From contig JBPCIX010000057.1 in NCBI GenBank assembly GCA_051005875.1, positions 1 to 64,000 of the forward strand: 64,000 nt of DNA. The letters are read 5' to 3'. Below the pieces are notes generated by a model. It worked only from the letters and a program-made list of their open reading frames with translations, ran no database searches and was not told the origin of the DNA. The position numbers were made by a program, and so were the translations under genes. Positions 10,002 to 18,394 of this stretch are shown here, in pieces (position 1 is the first letter of the stretch; each line of letters begins with the position of its first letter). The stretch is from JBPCIX01 sp051005875 (GTDB lineage Bacteria > Actinomycetota > CADDZG01 > JAHWKV01).

Positions 10002-10563
10002 TTCGAATTCCCCTTTCGGGGCGTGGGCTCGCCCTCTCATTGACCGCCTCGTCATTGACCACCTCCGGCGTCTGGGGGCTGGAACCTGGCCCGGGTTCCA
10101 GCCCGGGGAGCGCCCCCACCATCGAACGAAGTCGCCTTTCTACCCGCTTAGGAGGCATGCCCTGCTTGCAGATAATAAGTATCGTGTCGTCGCCTGCAAC
10201 CGTCCCGGCGACTCCTTCGATGGCGGCCCTATCCATAGCGCCGGCTACCATCCCTGCGTGACCGGGAGGAGTCTTAACGAGCAAAAGGTTGCCGGTCGAT
10301 TCCAATCCGACGACCGACTCGCTCAACATTCTCCTCAAGGCATCTCCGACCGGTGCGGCAGGTGTTTCGGAAGGCAGCGCATATGCGACCTTGCCTTCGC
10401 GCCGGACCTTCACCGCGCCCAGCTCGTCAAGGTCGCGCGAAACTGTCGCTTGCGTGGCCGGACAGCCGAGGGCTCTAAGCAGCTTCACCATCTGATTTTG
10501 GCTTGTAACCGGACGTTGTCTAACAAGCTGAATGATTCTCCTTTGCCGGGCCGACTTCATCAT
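9994..10563 (-). CDS. argR: Arginine repressor
   Basis: DNA-binding repressor/activator of arginine genes, active as an arginine-bound hexamer. The N-terminal winged helix includes SARQRRIIQLVRQRPVTSQNQM and CPATQATVSRDLDELGAVKV. The C-terminal oligomerisation and arginine-binding domain includes TPPGHAGMVAGAMDRA and VAGDDTILIICK. The start codons ATGATG lie in the argF stop (first ATG at 10563). A longer start at 10596 would lie well inside argF and is less likely. The last 40 or so residues, rich in Pro, Glu and Arg, extend beyond the usual ArgR end. Its likely operator is at 15867-15901, upstream of argC. Confidence 0.95.
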   Translation of the reverse strand: MMKSARQRRIIQLVRQRPVTSQNQMVKLLRALGCPATQATVSRDLDELGAVKVRREGKVAYALPSETPAAPVGDALRRMLSESVVGLESTGNLLLVKTPPGHAGMVAGAMDRAAIEGVAGTVAGDDTILIICKQGMPPKRVERRLRSMVGALPGLEPGPGSSPQTPEVVNDEAVNERASPRPERGIRSA

Positions 10564-11495
10564 GGATGGTGTTTCCCAGAGTGGGCCATGAGCCATTTAA
10601 GTAGCGCCTTTTGCACGTGAAGCCGGTTTTCGGCCTGATCCCAAACAGCCGATTGAGGGCCGTCGATTACCTGGGCCGCGATTTCTTCACCACGGTGGGC
10701 CGGAAGACAATGCATAGCTATCGCGTTGGGCGCCGCCAAGGCCAGTCTGCGTGCGGAGAGTTGAAAAGGAGCGAAAGCCTTGACTCTTTCCCCGGCCTCG
10801 GATTCCCATCCCATGCTGGTCCAGACATCGGTATACACGGTATTTGCTGCTCGGGAAGCCTCGTCTGCGTCGTTGCCAATTTCGATTTTGCATCCGGTTT
10901 CAGAGCCGATGGACGTGGCCTCCTCGACGATTGGCTCTACCGGTTCGAATCCCTTCGGACAGGCTACTGAAATGATGCTCAGTCCGGCCTTGGCGCCCGC
11001 AAGGAGCAGCGAATGGCAAACATTGTTCCCTTCACCAAGAAAGGCGAGCTTAATCTCGGATAAATCGCCGAACCTTTCTGTGATTGTCATCACGTCGCCC
11101 AAGGCCTGGCATGGGTGTTCCATGTCTGAAAGCGCGTTTATCACGGGGATTGTGGCCGCGTCGGCAAGACCTTCGAGCCGGTCCTGGCCAAAGGTTCTGA
11201 CCACCAGAGCGGCAAGGTACCTCGAAAGAACGCGACCGGTGTCTTCCAACGTTTCTCCGCGGCCGAGTTGCAATTCGTCGCCTCTTACCGCGACGGGGTG
11301 GCCGCCCATTTCATAGACGGCAGCTTCGAAGGAAATCCTGGTTCGAGTTGAAGGTTTTTCGAAAATTAGTCCAACCGATTTTCCTTCCAGTATTCGGGGG
11401 TAGGGTTCGCCGCTAACCTTTTGCTCGATTGCGCCGGCGATCAAAGATCGTTGCTCATCAACGGACAAATCATCGGATGAAAGGAAGTGCCTCAC
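10560..11495 (-). CDS. argF: Ornithine carbamoyltransferase
   Basis: Makes citrulline from ornithine and carbamoyl phosphate. STRTRISFE is the carbamoyl-phosphate loop, EHPCQALGD carries the His-Pro-Cys-Gln motif, and MHCLPAHRGEEI is the ornithine-site signature. The GTG at 11495 overlaps the argD stop (GTGA) and has GGGAGA just upstream; it yields the usual VRHFLSSDDLS beginning. An alternative start at 11546 would add 17 residues inside argD. The product is 311 residues, typical. The gene overlaps argR in an ATGA junction. Confidence 0.97.
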   Translation of the reverse strand: MRHFLSSDDLSVDEQRSLIAGAIEQKVSGEPYPRILEGKSVGLIFEKPSTRTRISFEAAVYEMGGHPVAVRGDELQLGRGETLEDTGRVLSRYLAALVVRTFGQDRLEGLADAATIPVINALSDMEHPCQALGDVMTITERFGDLSEIKLAFLGEGNNVCHSLLLAGAKAGLSIISVACPKGFEPVEPIVEEATSIGSETGCKIEIGNDADEASRAANTVYTDVWTSMGWESEAGERVKAFAPFQLSARRLALAAPNAIAMHCLPAHRGEEIAAQVIDGPQSAVWDQAENRLHVQKALLKWLMAHSGKHHP

Positions 11496-12721
11496 TCGTG
11501 TCTCCCGGCGAACACCTGGTCGAGAACTGCGAGTGCTGTGTCGCATTCCTCGCGACCGACTATCAGCGGAGGCGACAGCCTTATTACCGCAGGCGTTACG
11601 TTATTCACCAGAAGGCCTGATTTCAGGCAATCTACGACTATGTCTGCTGAAAAATCTCCGGTCAGCTCGATACCCAAAAGAAGTCCCTTCCCTCGCACCT
11701 GCTCAATAGCTCCGTGACGGCCTGCCATTTGTCTCAGTCCAGAAAGTAAGTAGTCACCCACTAGCCTAGCGCTGTCGACCAGGCCTTCGGATTCGATCGT
11801 CTCAAGTACTGCCAGGGCCGCCGCGCAAACAACCGGTCCGCCGCCCATGGTCGTAGCATGGTCCCCCGGCCTAAACGTCTCAGCCCACGGGCCCCTGGCG
11901 ACGCAGGCGCCGATGGGCAGTCCGTTGCCGAGTGCCTTCGCCAGAGTAACGATCCCCGGCACCGCATGGCTGGGGGCCCGATCCAAGTCGAAAGGACGCT
12001 CCAGGTGGACGGGCACATTTTCCTGGAATGCAAACCAATTTCCCGTCCGGCCGATTCCGGTCTGGACCTCGTCAAGAATCAAAGCAAGCCCGTTATCGTC
12101 CGAAAGCCGGGAGACATAGCTGAGGTAGTCCTGGGAAGGAACCACCACTCCGGCCTCGCCCTGCACCGGCTCGAGCAGAATCGAAGATACGTCGGCGGCG
12201 CTTGCTGCTGCTGTGATTGCCGCCTTGGAGTCGTAGGCAATGTGGACGAAACCTTCGGGCAGGGGCATAAAAGGGGCCCACTTTTGAGGCTGACCGGTAG
12301 CGGCGAGAGTCGCGAAGGTGCGCCCATGAAAAGAGCCCAGGGCAGCGATAGTCTTTAGGCGGCCGGGCCCGAACTCAAGTAGAGACCACTTTCGAACGAG
12401 CTTCAAAGCGCATTCGTTGGCTTCAGCCCCAGAGTTGGCAAAAAAGACCTTCCCATCCGGCCATTGGAGTAACTCGCAAAGCCGGGTGGCCAGCTGTTCT
12501 TGGGGTTCGGTTCGATAAAGATTCGACGTATGCACCAGTCTCGACGATTGTTCTGCGATCGCGTCTGTTACGGCAGGGTGTGCGTGACCCAGTGCATTAA
12601 CCGCAATTCCCGCCACGAAGTCCAGGTACTTGCGCCCATCATCGGCAAAAACAAAGCAGCCTTCGCCTCTAACCAATTGGAGTGGAAGCCTGGCGTAGGT
12701 ATCCATGATTCGGCTCGTCAT
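11492..12721 (-). CDS. argD: Acetylornithine aminotransferase
   Basis: PLP enzyme converting N-acetylglutamate semialdehyde to N-acetylornithine. The 409-residue protein has YLDFVAGIAVNALGHAHP, FFANSGAEANECALKL (PLP phosphate loop), GSFHGRTFATLAATG, and LDEVQTGIGRTG. The Schiff-base lysine is in TLAKALGNGLPIGA. The ATG at 12721 forms an ATGA overlap with the argB stop, supporting coupled translation. The family also includes succinyldiaminopimelate and ornithine aminotransferases, but the operon context fixes the role. Confidence 0.97.
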   Translation of the reverse strand: MTSRIMDTYARLPLQLVRGEGCFVFADDGRKYLDFVAGIAVNALGHAHPAVTDAIAEQSSRLVHTSNLYRTEPQEQLATRLCELLQWPDGKVFFANSGAEANECALKLVRKWSLLEFGPGRLKTIAALGSFHGRTFATLAATGQPQKWAPFMPLPEGFVHIAYDSKAAITAAASAADVSSILLEPVQGEAGVVVPSQDYLSYVSRLSDDNGLALILDEVQTGIGRTGNWFAFQENVPVHLERPFDLDRAPSHAVPGIVTLAKALGNGLPIGACVARGPWAETFRPGDHATTMGGGPVVCAAALAVLETIESEGLVDSARLVGDYLLSGLRQMAGRHGAIEQVRGKGLLLGIELTGDFSADIVVDCLKSGLLVNNVTPAVIRLSPPLIVGREECDTALAVLDQVFAGRHE

Positions 12722-13626
12722 GGTGTCACCATCGTCCCCGATCCGTTATCGGTGAGGATCTCTACCAGCAGAGCATGACGGACCCTGCCATCCAGAATGT
12801 GGGCTCTGGGAACGCCGGCGCTCACTGCGCCGATGACGCTCGAGATCTTGGGGATCATCCCTGCCGAAATCGACTCCCCTTCCAGAAGCAAGCTCAACTC
12901 CTCTACAGTCACCCTTGACATTGGGTGTTCATCGTTTGCGAAATCACCGTAAAGCCCCTCTATGTTCGTCAGAAAGATGATCTTCTCGGCCCCCAACTCG
13001 CGGGCGATTGCTCCCGCAGCCAGATCGGCGTTGATGTTGTATGACCCATCCGGCCCGACCCCAATGGGACCGACCACAGGAACGAATTCGTCCGCAACGA
13101 GCGAGTTCAGTATCTGCGGATTCACCTTGTTAACTTCACCCACAAAACCGAGCTGATCGCCGCCCGGTCCGGGGTACTTTCTGGCCTCGAGCAACTGGCC
13201 GTCCTCGCCGGAAATACCAACAGCCCTGCAGCCGTGCTGGTTAATGGCCGTGACTATCCCCTTATTGATCTGGCCGATCAACACCATCTTGACGATCTGC
13301 ATCGTCTCTTCGTCGGTGATCCTTTGGCCCTCAATAAACGAGGCTTGCTTGCCAAACCTGGCCATGACCTCGGAAATCTGAGGCCCGCCGCCGTGCACGA
13401 CGATTGGATTCATTCCTACAAGCCGCATGAGTGTGACGTCGGTGGCGAATGCGTCGAGAATGCTCTCGTCATCCAGGATTTCGCCCCCTACTTTGATGAC
13501 CATGGTCTTGCCGGCCCATTGCCTTATGTAGGGCAAGGCCTCCATTAAGACGGCGGCTTTAGGCGCTGCGTCCCGCGGGTTCCCCAACTGTCGGGCGGAC
13601 TCTTCTGCGTCCTCGGAAACTTTCAT
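12718..13626 (-). CDS. argB: Acetylglutamate kinase
   Basis: Phosphorylates N-acetylglutamate, the usual arginine-controlled step. The 302-residue protein has VIKVGGEILDD (ATP site Lys/Gly-Gly), PIVVHGGGPQISEVM, and NINADLAAGAIARELGAEKIIFLTNIEG. The C-terminus ends in VRHALLVEILTDNGSGTMV, typical of ArgB. A roughly 28-residue N-terminal extension before ALPYIRQWAGKTMVIKVGG fits arginine-sensitive hexameric ArgB forms, in which such a helix mediates oligomerisation; this is inference. The ATG is in an ATGA overlap with argJ. Confidence 0.97.
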   Translation of the reverse strand: MKVSEDAEESARQLGNPRDAAPKAAVLMEALPYIRQWAGKTMVIKVGGEILDDESILDAFATDVTLMRLVGMNPIVVHGGGPQISEVMARFGKQASFIEGQRITDEETMQIVKMVLIGQINKGIVTAINQHGCRAVGISGEDGQLLEARKYPGPGGDQLGFVGEVNKVNPQILNSLVADEFVPVVGPIGVGPDGSYNINADLAAGAIARELGAEKIIFLTNIEGLYGDFANDEHPMSRVTVEELSLLLEGESISAGMIPKISSVIGAVSAGVPRAHILDGRVRHALLVEILTDNGSGTMVTP

Positions 13627-14804
13627 ACTTCATACTCGGCGTTGAGATTTACGAATTTCGGAGTCATATCGGTGGTCAACATTTCTGCAATCGCTTTACC
13701 GGCGCCCAGGTCGCAAACGATGGCTATATCGGCTTTTTTCATCGCGGCCCGGGCCCGGGTTACCGCCTGCGGCGCGCCCGGTTGGCCGTTCGCGAAAACC
13801 TTCTCGTTGCCCATACTAATTGTGAGCCTATCCAACTCGAAGGATGCGCCCGAGCGCCCGAGCGCCGCCGCAACCCGGCCCCAATTTGCGTCTCCCCCAT
13901 ATATCGCCGTCTTGACCAGCAGCGATTCGGCCACCGTCCTGGCCGCCTGCTCGGCCTGGCGCCTATTGGCGGCCCCAGCAACCTTTATCCTGACGATTTT
14001 CTCGGCTCCTTCGCCGTCGATCACAATCATCTCAGCAAGGTCACTGCAAACAGACTCGAGAGCTTCGGTGAACGATTTGATCGATGGACTCACGCCGGAA
14101 TGGCCGTTTGCAAAAACCAAGACTGTGTCGTTAGTGCTCGTGTCGCCGTCGACGCTTATTGCGTTGAAAGTTGCTTTGGTGACCCGGATGAGCGCTGAGC
14201 GTAACTGTGCCGGAGAAACCGCAGCATCGGTTGTTACGAAGCCGAGCATGGTGGCCATGTTGGGCGCAATCATTCCCGAGCCCTTGGCGATGCCCCCAAT
14301 CGACCATCCGGCCGAGTTGGAATAGGCAATCCTCTTTGGCCGAGTATCGGTAGTCATGATGGCTTTCATCGCCTTCTCGTCGTCGGCCGTCAGGGCCGAA
14401 GCCGCCTTGGTTGCGCCCAGTAGGACCTTGTCCATCGGCAGGTAAGACCCAATTAGCCCCGTTGAGCAAACAAGCATCTGGTTAGCCGGAATCTTGGTCG
14501 CCTTTGCTGCAACGTCGGCCATATCGAGGGCGTGCTGATGCCCTTTGCGACCGGTGCAAGCATTGGCGCAGCCGGAATTAACCACCACTCCCCTGGCAGA
14601 ACCAGATTTTATCCGATCCCTTGAAACAAGCACCGGCGCAGCCGCGGCCAAATTGGTCGTGAAAACCCCAGCACAAGCTGCTTGTATTTCTGAAACGATC
14701 AGGGCAAGATCAAGGCCGCCGGACCGCTTGATCCCGGAAGCGACGCCTGCCGCCAGAAAACCCCTTGGCAGGCAAACGCCTCCATCGGCCTGAATTAAGC
14801 TCAC
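13623..14804 (-). CDS. argJ: Glutamate N-acetyltransferase (ornithine acetyltransferase)
   Basis: Transfers acetyl from N-acetylornithine to glutamate, closing the cyclic arginine pathway. If bifunctional it also acetylates glutamate from acetyl-CoA. The 393-residue proenzyme self-cleaves before the threonine in MATMLGFVTTDAAV. Other family blocks are VVVNSGCANACTG, CSTGLIGSYLPM and DGDTSTNDTVL. It starts at GTG 14804, ten bases after argC. No argA or argE is in the window, consistent with an argJ-based cycle. Confidence 0.97.
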   Translation of the reverse strand: MSLIQADGGVCLPRGFLAAGVASGIKRSGGLDLALIVSEIQAACAGVFTTNLAAAAPVLVSRDRIKSGSARGVVVNSGCANACTGRKGHQHALDMADVAAKATKIPANQMLVCSTGLIGSYLPMDKVLLGATKAASALTADDEKAMKAIMTTDTRPKRIAYSNSAGWSIGGIAKGSGMIAPNMATMLGFVTTDAAVSPAQLRSALIRVTKATFNAISVDGDTSTNDTVLVFANGHSGVSPSIKSFTEALESVCSDLAEMIVIDGEGAEKIVRIKVAGAANRRQAEQAARTVAESLLVKTAIYGGDANWGRVAAALGRSGASFELDRLTISMGNEKVFANGQPGAPQAVTRARAAMKKADIAIVCDLGAGKAIAEMLTTDMTPKFVNLNAEYEV

Positions 14805-14814
14805 TTGCTGGGGC

Positions 14815-15843
14815 TCACGGGATCAGCGCCGATCCGGCCAAACCGGCGCTTTCATCGAAGCCAAACATCAGGTTCGCGTTTTGGATTGCTTGGCCGGCGG
14901 CGCCTTTTCCCAAATTATCGATGGCCGCGAACGCCAGAACCTTGCCCGTCCGCTCATCTTTTCGTACACTCGTTTCTGCGAAGTTGGTCCCGGTCAGCTG
15001 CTTTGTTTCCGGCAGTACGTTTGGATCGAGGGCCCTTACGAAAGCTTCTTTCTCGTAACGAGCCTTTATGGCGTCGGTAAGTGCCTGCGTGTTTTCGCCG
15101 TTCGATGCCTGGGCGACGGCGCTGACGAGAATGCCTCTGGTCATCGGAACGAGATGCGGTATAAACGTAATCAATACGGGGGCGCCGGCAAGGAGGCCGA
15201 GCTCTTGCTCGATTTCTGGAATGTGATTGTGACCGGTCGGCGAATAGGCCCGGAGGTTCTCGTTAGCCGAGGCAAAATCAAAACCCTGGCCGGAGGCCCG
15301 GCCCGCCCCCGACACACCCGAGGCTGCTTGAATATGGATTCCCTCGGGCTCGATCAGGCCCGCTTCGAGCAAAGGGCCCAGAGCCAAGATGGCGGCCGCC
15401 GCATAGCACCCAGGATTAGCGATCCGACTAGCACTTTCTATTTCGTTTCGATGAAACTCGGTCAAACCGTAGACCCAATTTTGAAGGGCCGTGGGTTGGG
15501 AATGGGGGCTGCCGTGCCAATCTGCAAAATTGGCCGGCTCATTCAGGCGGAAGTCGCCTGCCAGATCGATCACCCGCCCAGAGTGTTCCGCCGGCAAGCG
15601 AGAGCTCTCGCCTTGCGGCAAGGAGACAAATACAAGGTCGGCCTCGGCGGTCCAGGCTTGATCAAGGGTCGCGAACGACTCGTCAGGGCAGGAGTTAAGC
15701 CCTGGGAAGACGCTCGACACCGGCTTACCCGCCTGGCTAGACGCCCCCGCAGCGACTACTTTGATCTCGGGATGAGCGACGAGCAAACGCAAGAGTTCGC
15801 CGCCGGCAAACCCGGAAGCCCCAACAATCGACGCCCTAATCAC
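14815..15843 (-). CDS. argC: N-acetyl-gamma-glutamyl-phosphate reductase
   Basis: NADPH-dependent reduction of acetylglutamyl phosphate to the semialdehyde. The 342-residue protein has an N-terminal Rossmann fold beginning IVGASGFAGGELLRLL and the catalytic cysteine in ANPGCYAAAAIL. The conserved histidine region follows in SPTGHNHIPEIEQEL. It begins with GTG at 15843 and is the first gene of argCJBDFRGH, directly behind the ARG-box promoter. Confidence 0.98.
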   Translation of the reverse strand: MIRASIVGASGFAGGELLRLLVAHPEIKVVAAGASSQAGKPVSSVFPGLNSCPDESFATLDQAWTAEADLVFVSLPQGESSRLPAEHSGRVIDLAGDFRLNEPANFADWHGSPHSQPTALQNWVYGLTEFHRNEIESASRIANPGCYAAAAILALGPLLEAGLIEPEGIHIQAASGVSGAGRASGQGFDFASANENLRAYSPTGHNHIPEIEQELGLLAGAPVLITFIPHLVPMTRGILVSAVAQASNGENTQALTDAIKARYEKEAFVRALDPNVLPETKQLTGTNFAETSVRKDERTGKVLAFAAIDNLGKGAAGQAIQNANLMFGFDESAGLAGSALIP

Positions 15844-15866
15844 GCTAATTCTCTTGGAATATCATT

Positions 15867-15901
15867 CGTATATTCATACAACAAACTGCATAAGGATGCA
15901 A
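15867..15901 (-). promoter_or_regulatory. argC promoter with tandem ARG-box-like operators
   Basis: Two partly palindromic sites of the form xxxAT-N4-ATxxx are seen: TGCATAAGGATGCA (15887-15900, half-sites perfect) and CGTATATTCATACA (15867-15880). Their centres are 20 bp apart, close to the two-box spacing of known ArgR operators. On the minus strand a -35 TTGCAT (15901-15896), a 17-nt spacer and a -10 TATGAA (15878-15873) run through both boxes. ArgR binding here would block transcription of the whole arg operon. Binding itself is inferred. Confidence 0.7.
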
Positions 15902-15927
15902 CTTGACCACCTGGGACGATGGCTAAG

Positions 15928-15956
15928 CCCGTGTGACTCGGCCCCGTGTGACTCGG
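15928..15956. repeat. Tandem duplication between pheT and argC
   Basis: The 14-base unit CCCGTGTGACTCGG occurs at 15928-15941 and again at 15943-15956 with one extra C between. It lies in the 147-base intergenic stretch between the pheT stop and argC, upstream of the arg promoter. A small AAGCC/GGCTT hairpin at 15965-15977 is next to it. No function is apparent. It resembles the other short tandem duplications at gene ends in this window. Confidence 0.85.
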
Positions 15957-15990
15957 CATGGCGGAAGCCTCAGGCTTGCAGGCTACTTCG

Positions 15991-18360
15991 TCAACGAACC
16001 CGCCCCCCGTGGTCCTTGGCGATGGCGGCCGCCATCGCGTCGCGGGATAGGATCGCTTCCGACTCGGCCAGGGTCCTGTCAGCCCGCCGGAATACCATTG
16101 AAAACGCAAGGCTCTTTCGGCCCTCTCCAGCCTGTTCGCCACGGTACACATCGATTAAGCGGATGCTTTCAAGCTCGGGCCCTCCCGCGGCCCGCGCGGT
16201 TTTCAGCACATCAGCGGCGTTAACCTCTTCTAAGACAGACACCGCCAGATCCAAAAAGACCGCCGGGAACCTGGATTGGCGCCCCGCGGACGGAGTTTCA
16301 ACTTGTGCCATTGCCAAAAGAGTCCCCAGGTCAAGCTCGGCCAGATAAATGGGATAGGGCATGTCAAACCGGCTGCTTGCCTCCGGCCCCAACTGACCCA
16401 AAGCGCCTAAGATCTCTCCCCCGGCTGCAACTTGAGCCGTTCTTGCGGGATGAAGGGGCGGCTGTTCCGCCGACTCGAAAGTAGGGTCTGCTATCCCCAG
16501 AGCATCCAGAACCGTCTCGACGGCGCCTTTCAGGTCGTAAAAATCCAAAGCTCGCGAACCGGAGTGCCATTGCTGCGGAGATTCGCCGCCCATTGCGATG
16601 CCCAGCCTCAAGGGCTCCTGGGCCCTGCCGCCCAAACTAAAAACACTACCGACTTCAAAAAGCCTGACCTCGAGGTTTCTCCTCGAGAAATTTCCGGCGA
16701 CCGATCTAACGAGTCCTGGCAAAATCGATGGCCTAAGGATCGATTCATCGACAGTCAGGGCATTGGAAAGTCGAAAAACGCCGCCCTCCATGCCCAACTT
16801 TTCAAGCTCCAACGGGGAGCAGAAAATCGATGTTTTCGCCTCGAACAACCCGGAACCGGCCAGCGCAGACTTCGCTCTTCGAATCAAGGACTCCCCGGCG
16901 GGAAGAGCGCCGGCTCGGCGTCCCGCCGGCAGAGTAGAGGGAATCCGATCAAATCCGGTTGCACGGGCTACTTCTTCAATGAGATCTTCTTCTGCGATCA
17001 GATCGGCCCTTCGAGTTGGGACAGTCACCAAGATCCGATCCTCGGCTGTTTTCGCGTCCAGGCCTAGCCGCTCCAGGGCGATTGTCATCTCAGATGGTTC
17101 AAGGGCGGTGCCCAACAGCAAGTTAGCCCTTGCCGGCCGCATTCCGATGGTGCGAGGTTCAATGGGATTGGGATAGAAGTCGGTGGCCCCTTCCAGCCGT
17201 CCGCCGGACCATTCAAGCATGAGCGAGGCCGCCAAATTCGCAGCAAACTCGACATTGTTGGGATCGGTTCCCCTTTCGAATCGAGCCGATGCCTCGGTTC
17301 GAAGACCGTGGCGCTTCGACGAGCGAAATATGGCTGCCGGATCAAAATAGGCTGACTCCAGAGCCACTCGCCGGGTCTCGCCGGTTACCTCGCTTCCAAG
17401 GCCGCCCATAACGCCCGCAAGAGCGACGGGGGCCGAAGCGTCCGCAATCACCAGATCATCGGGGTCGAGAGTACGATCCTCGCCGTCGATAGTCTTTATC
17501 TTTTCGCCGGGCGAGGCTCTGCGAACTATTATGGTTTGCTCCGCCAGGCGGTCCAGATCGAATGCATGCATCGGGTGGCCGGTGATCAGCAAGGCGTAGT
17601 TGGTCGCGTCAACAAGGTTTGAGATTGGCCTCACACCGGCGAGCGCCAATCGCCTTTGAACAATCTCGGGCGAAGGGCCGGCTTTGACGTCGACGATTAC
17701 TGTGGCCAGGTAACGCGGGCAGCCCGCGGGGTCTTTCACCACAACGCCCCGGAGTCCCCCGGTCTCGCCTTCAATGGTCGGGGGCTTCAGGCTGAAGGGG
17801 ATCAACTTGGCGCCGGTGCAAGCCGCCACTTCCCGGGCTATGCCTATGAGACCCATGGCGTCGGGGCGGTTCGGAGTTATTTCGAGATCCAAGACCACCT
17901 CGCTCATCCCGAGGACGTCTTTGACGTCGCTTCCAACGGGAACCTCTGGTTCCAGAACGAGGATGCCTGAACCATCATCGCCGGCGCCCAACTCGGTGGC
18001 CGAGCACAACATCCCCTCTGAAGCAACACCACGAATCCTTCTTGCTTCGAGCAGACCCATCTCCGGCAGCCTCGAGCCAGGAACAGCCACCGGAACTTTG
18101 TCGCCTACGGCGAAGTTCTTAGCACCGCACACAATCCGCAGCCGTCGGTCGACCGTTTCGATTTCGACCAGAGCAAGCCGGTCGGCGTTTGGATGAGGGT
18201 CGATCTTGAGTACCTGACCCACTACGACGCCCTGCAGATCTTCGCCCATGCGGATGACTTTTTCGACCTTCATCCCGGCCGCCGTCAGCATCTCGGCTGT
18301 AGCCTCGGGAGTTTCGGTCAGTTCGACATATTCACCCAGCCAGGAAAACGGAACCCGCAC
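15991..18360 (-). CDS. pheT: Phenylalanyl-tRNA synthetase beta subunit
   Basis: Large subunit of the (alpha-beta)2 synthetase, with tRNA binding and editing. The 789-residue protein starts with the family sequence MRVPFSWLGEYVEL. It has an N-terminal tRNA-binding (EMAP-like) domain with VVGQVLKIDPHPNADRLALVEI, the B3/B4 editing domain (TNYALLITGHPMHAFDLDRL), and B5 (TPNRPDAMGLIGIAREVAACTG). The C-terminus is a ferredoxin-like anticodon-binding domain (SRFPAVFLDLAVSV). The start is GTG at 18360 in the third copy of a repeated pheS/pheT junction, with no Shine-Dalgarno sequence, so translation probably depends on termination-reinitiation. Confidence 0.98.
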   Translation of the reverse strand: MRVPFSWLGEYVELTETPEATAEMLTAAGMKVEKVIRMGEDLQGVVVGQVLKIDPHPNADRLALVEIETVDRRLRIVCGAKNFAVGDKVPVAVPGSRLPEMGLLEARRIRGVASEGMLCSATELGAGDDGSGILVLEPEVPVGSDVKDVLGMSEVVLDLEITPNRPDAMGLIGIAREVAACTGAKLIPFSLKPPTIEGETGGLRGVVVKDPAGCPRYLATVIVDVKAGPSPEIVQRRLALAGVRPISNLVDATNYALLITGHPMHAFDLDRLAEQTIIVRRASPGEKIKTIDGEDRTLDPDDLVIADASAPVALAGVMGGLGSEVTGETRRVALESAYFDPAAIFRSSKRHGLRTEASARFERGTDPNNVEFAANLAASLMLEWSGGRLEGATDFYPNPIEPRTIGMRPARANLLLGTALEPSEMTIALERLGLDAKTAEDRILVTVPTRRADLIAEEDLIEEVARATGFDRIPSTLPAGRRAGALPAGESLIRRAKSALAGSGLFEAKTSIFCSPLELEKLGMEGGVFRLSNALTVDESILRPSILPGLVRSVAGNFSRRNLEVRLFEVGSVFSLGGRAQEPLRLGIAMGGESPQQWHSGSRALDFYDLKGAVETVLDALGIADPTFESAEQPPLHPARTAQVAAGGEILGALGQLGPEASSRFDMPYPIYLAELDLGTLLAMAQVETPSAGRQSRFPAVFLDLAVSVLEEVNAADVLKTARAAGGPELESIRLIDVYRGEQAGEGRKSLAFSMVFRRADRTLAESEAILSRDAMAAAIAKDHGGRVR

Positions 18361-18394
18361 TACGAGACCCGCACTAAGAGACCCGCACTACGAG
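18353..18394. repeat. Three 14-bp tandem copies of the pheS-pheT junction
   Basis: Three consecutive 14-base units (18353-18366, 18367-18380, 18381-18394) differ only at one base in the middle copy. On the minus strand each unit contains TAGTG, a stop codon overlapping a GTG. The first TAG ends pheS and the last GTG starts pheT. The two copies in between make 4-codon reading frames GTG CGG GTC TCT TAG and GTG CGG GTC TCG TAG. Confidence 0.9.
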
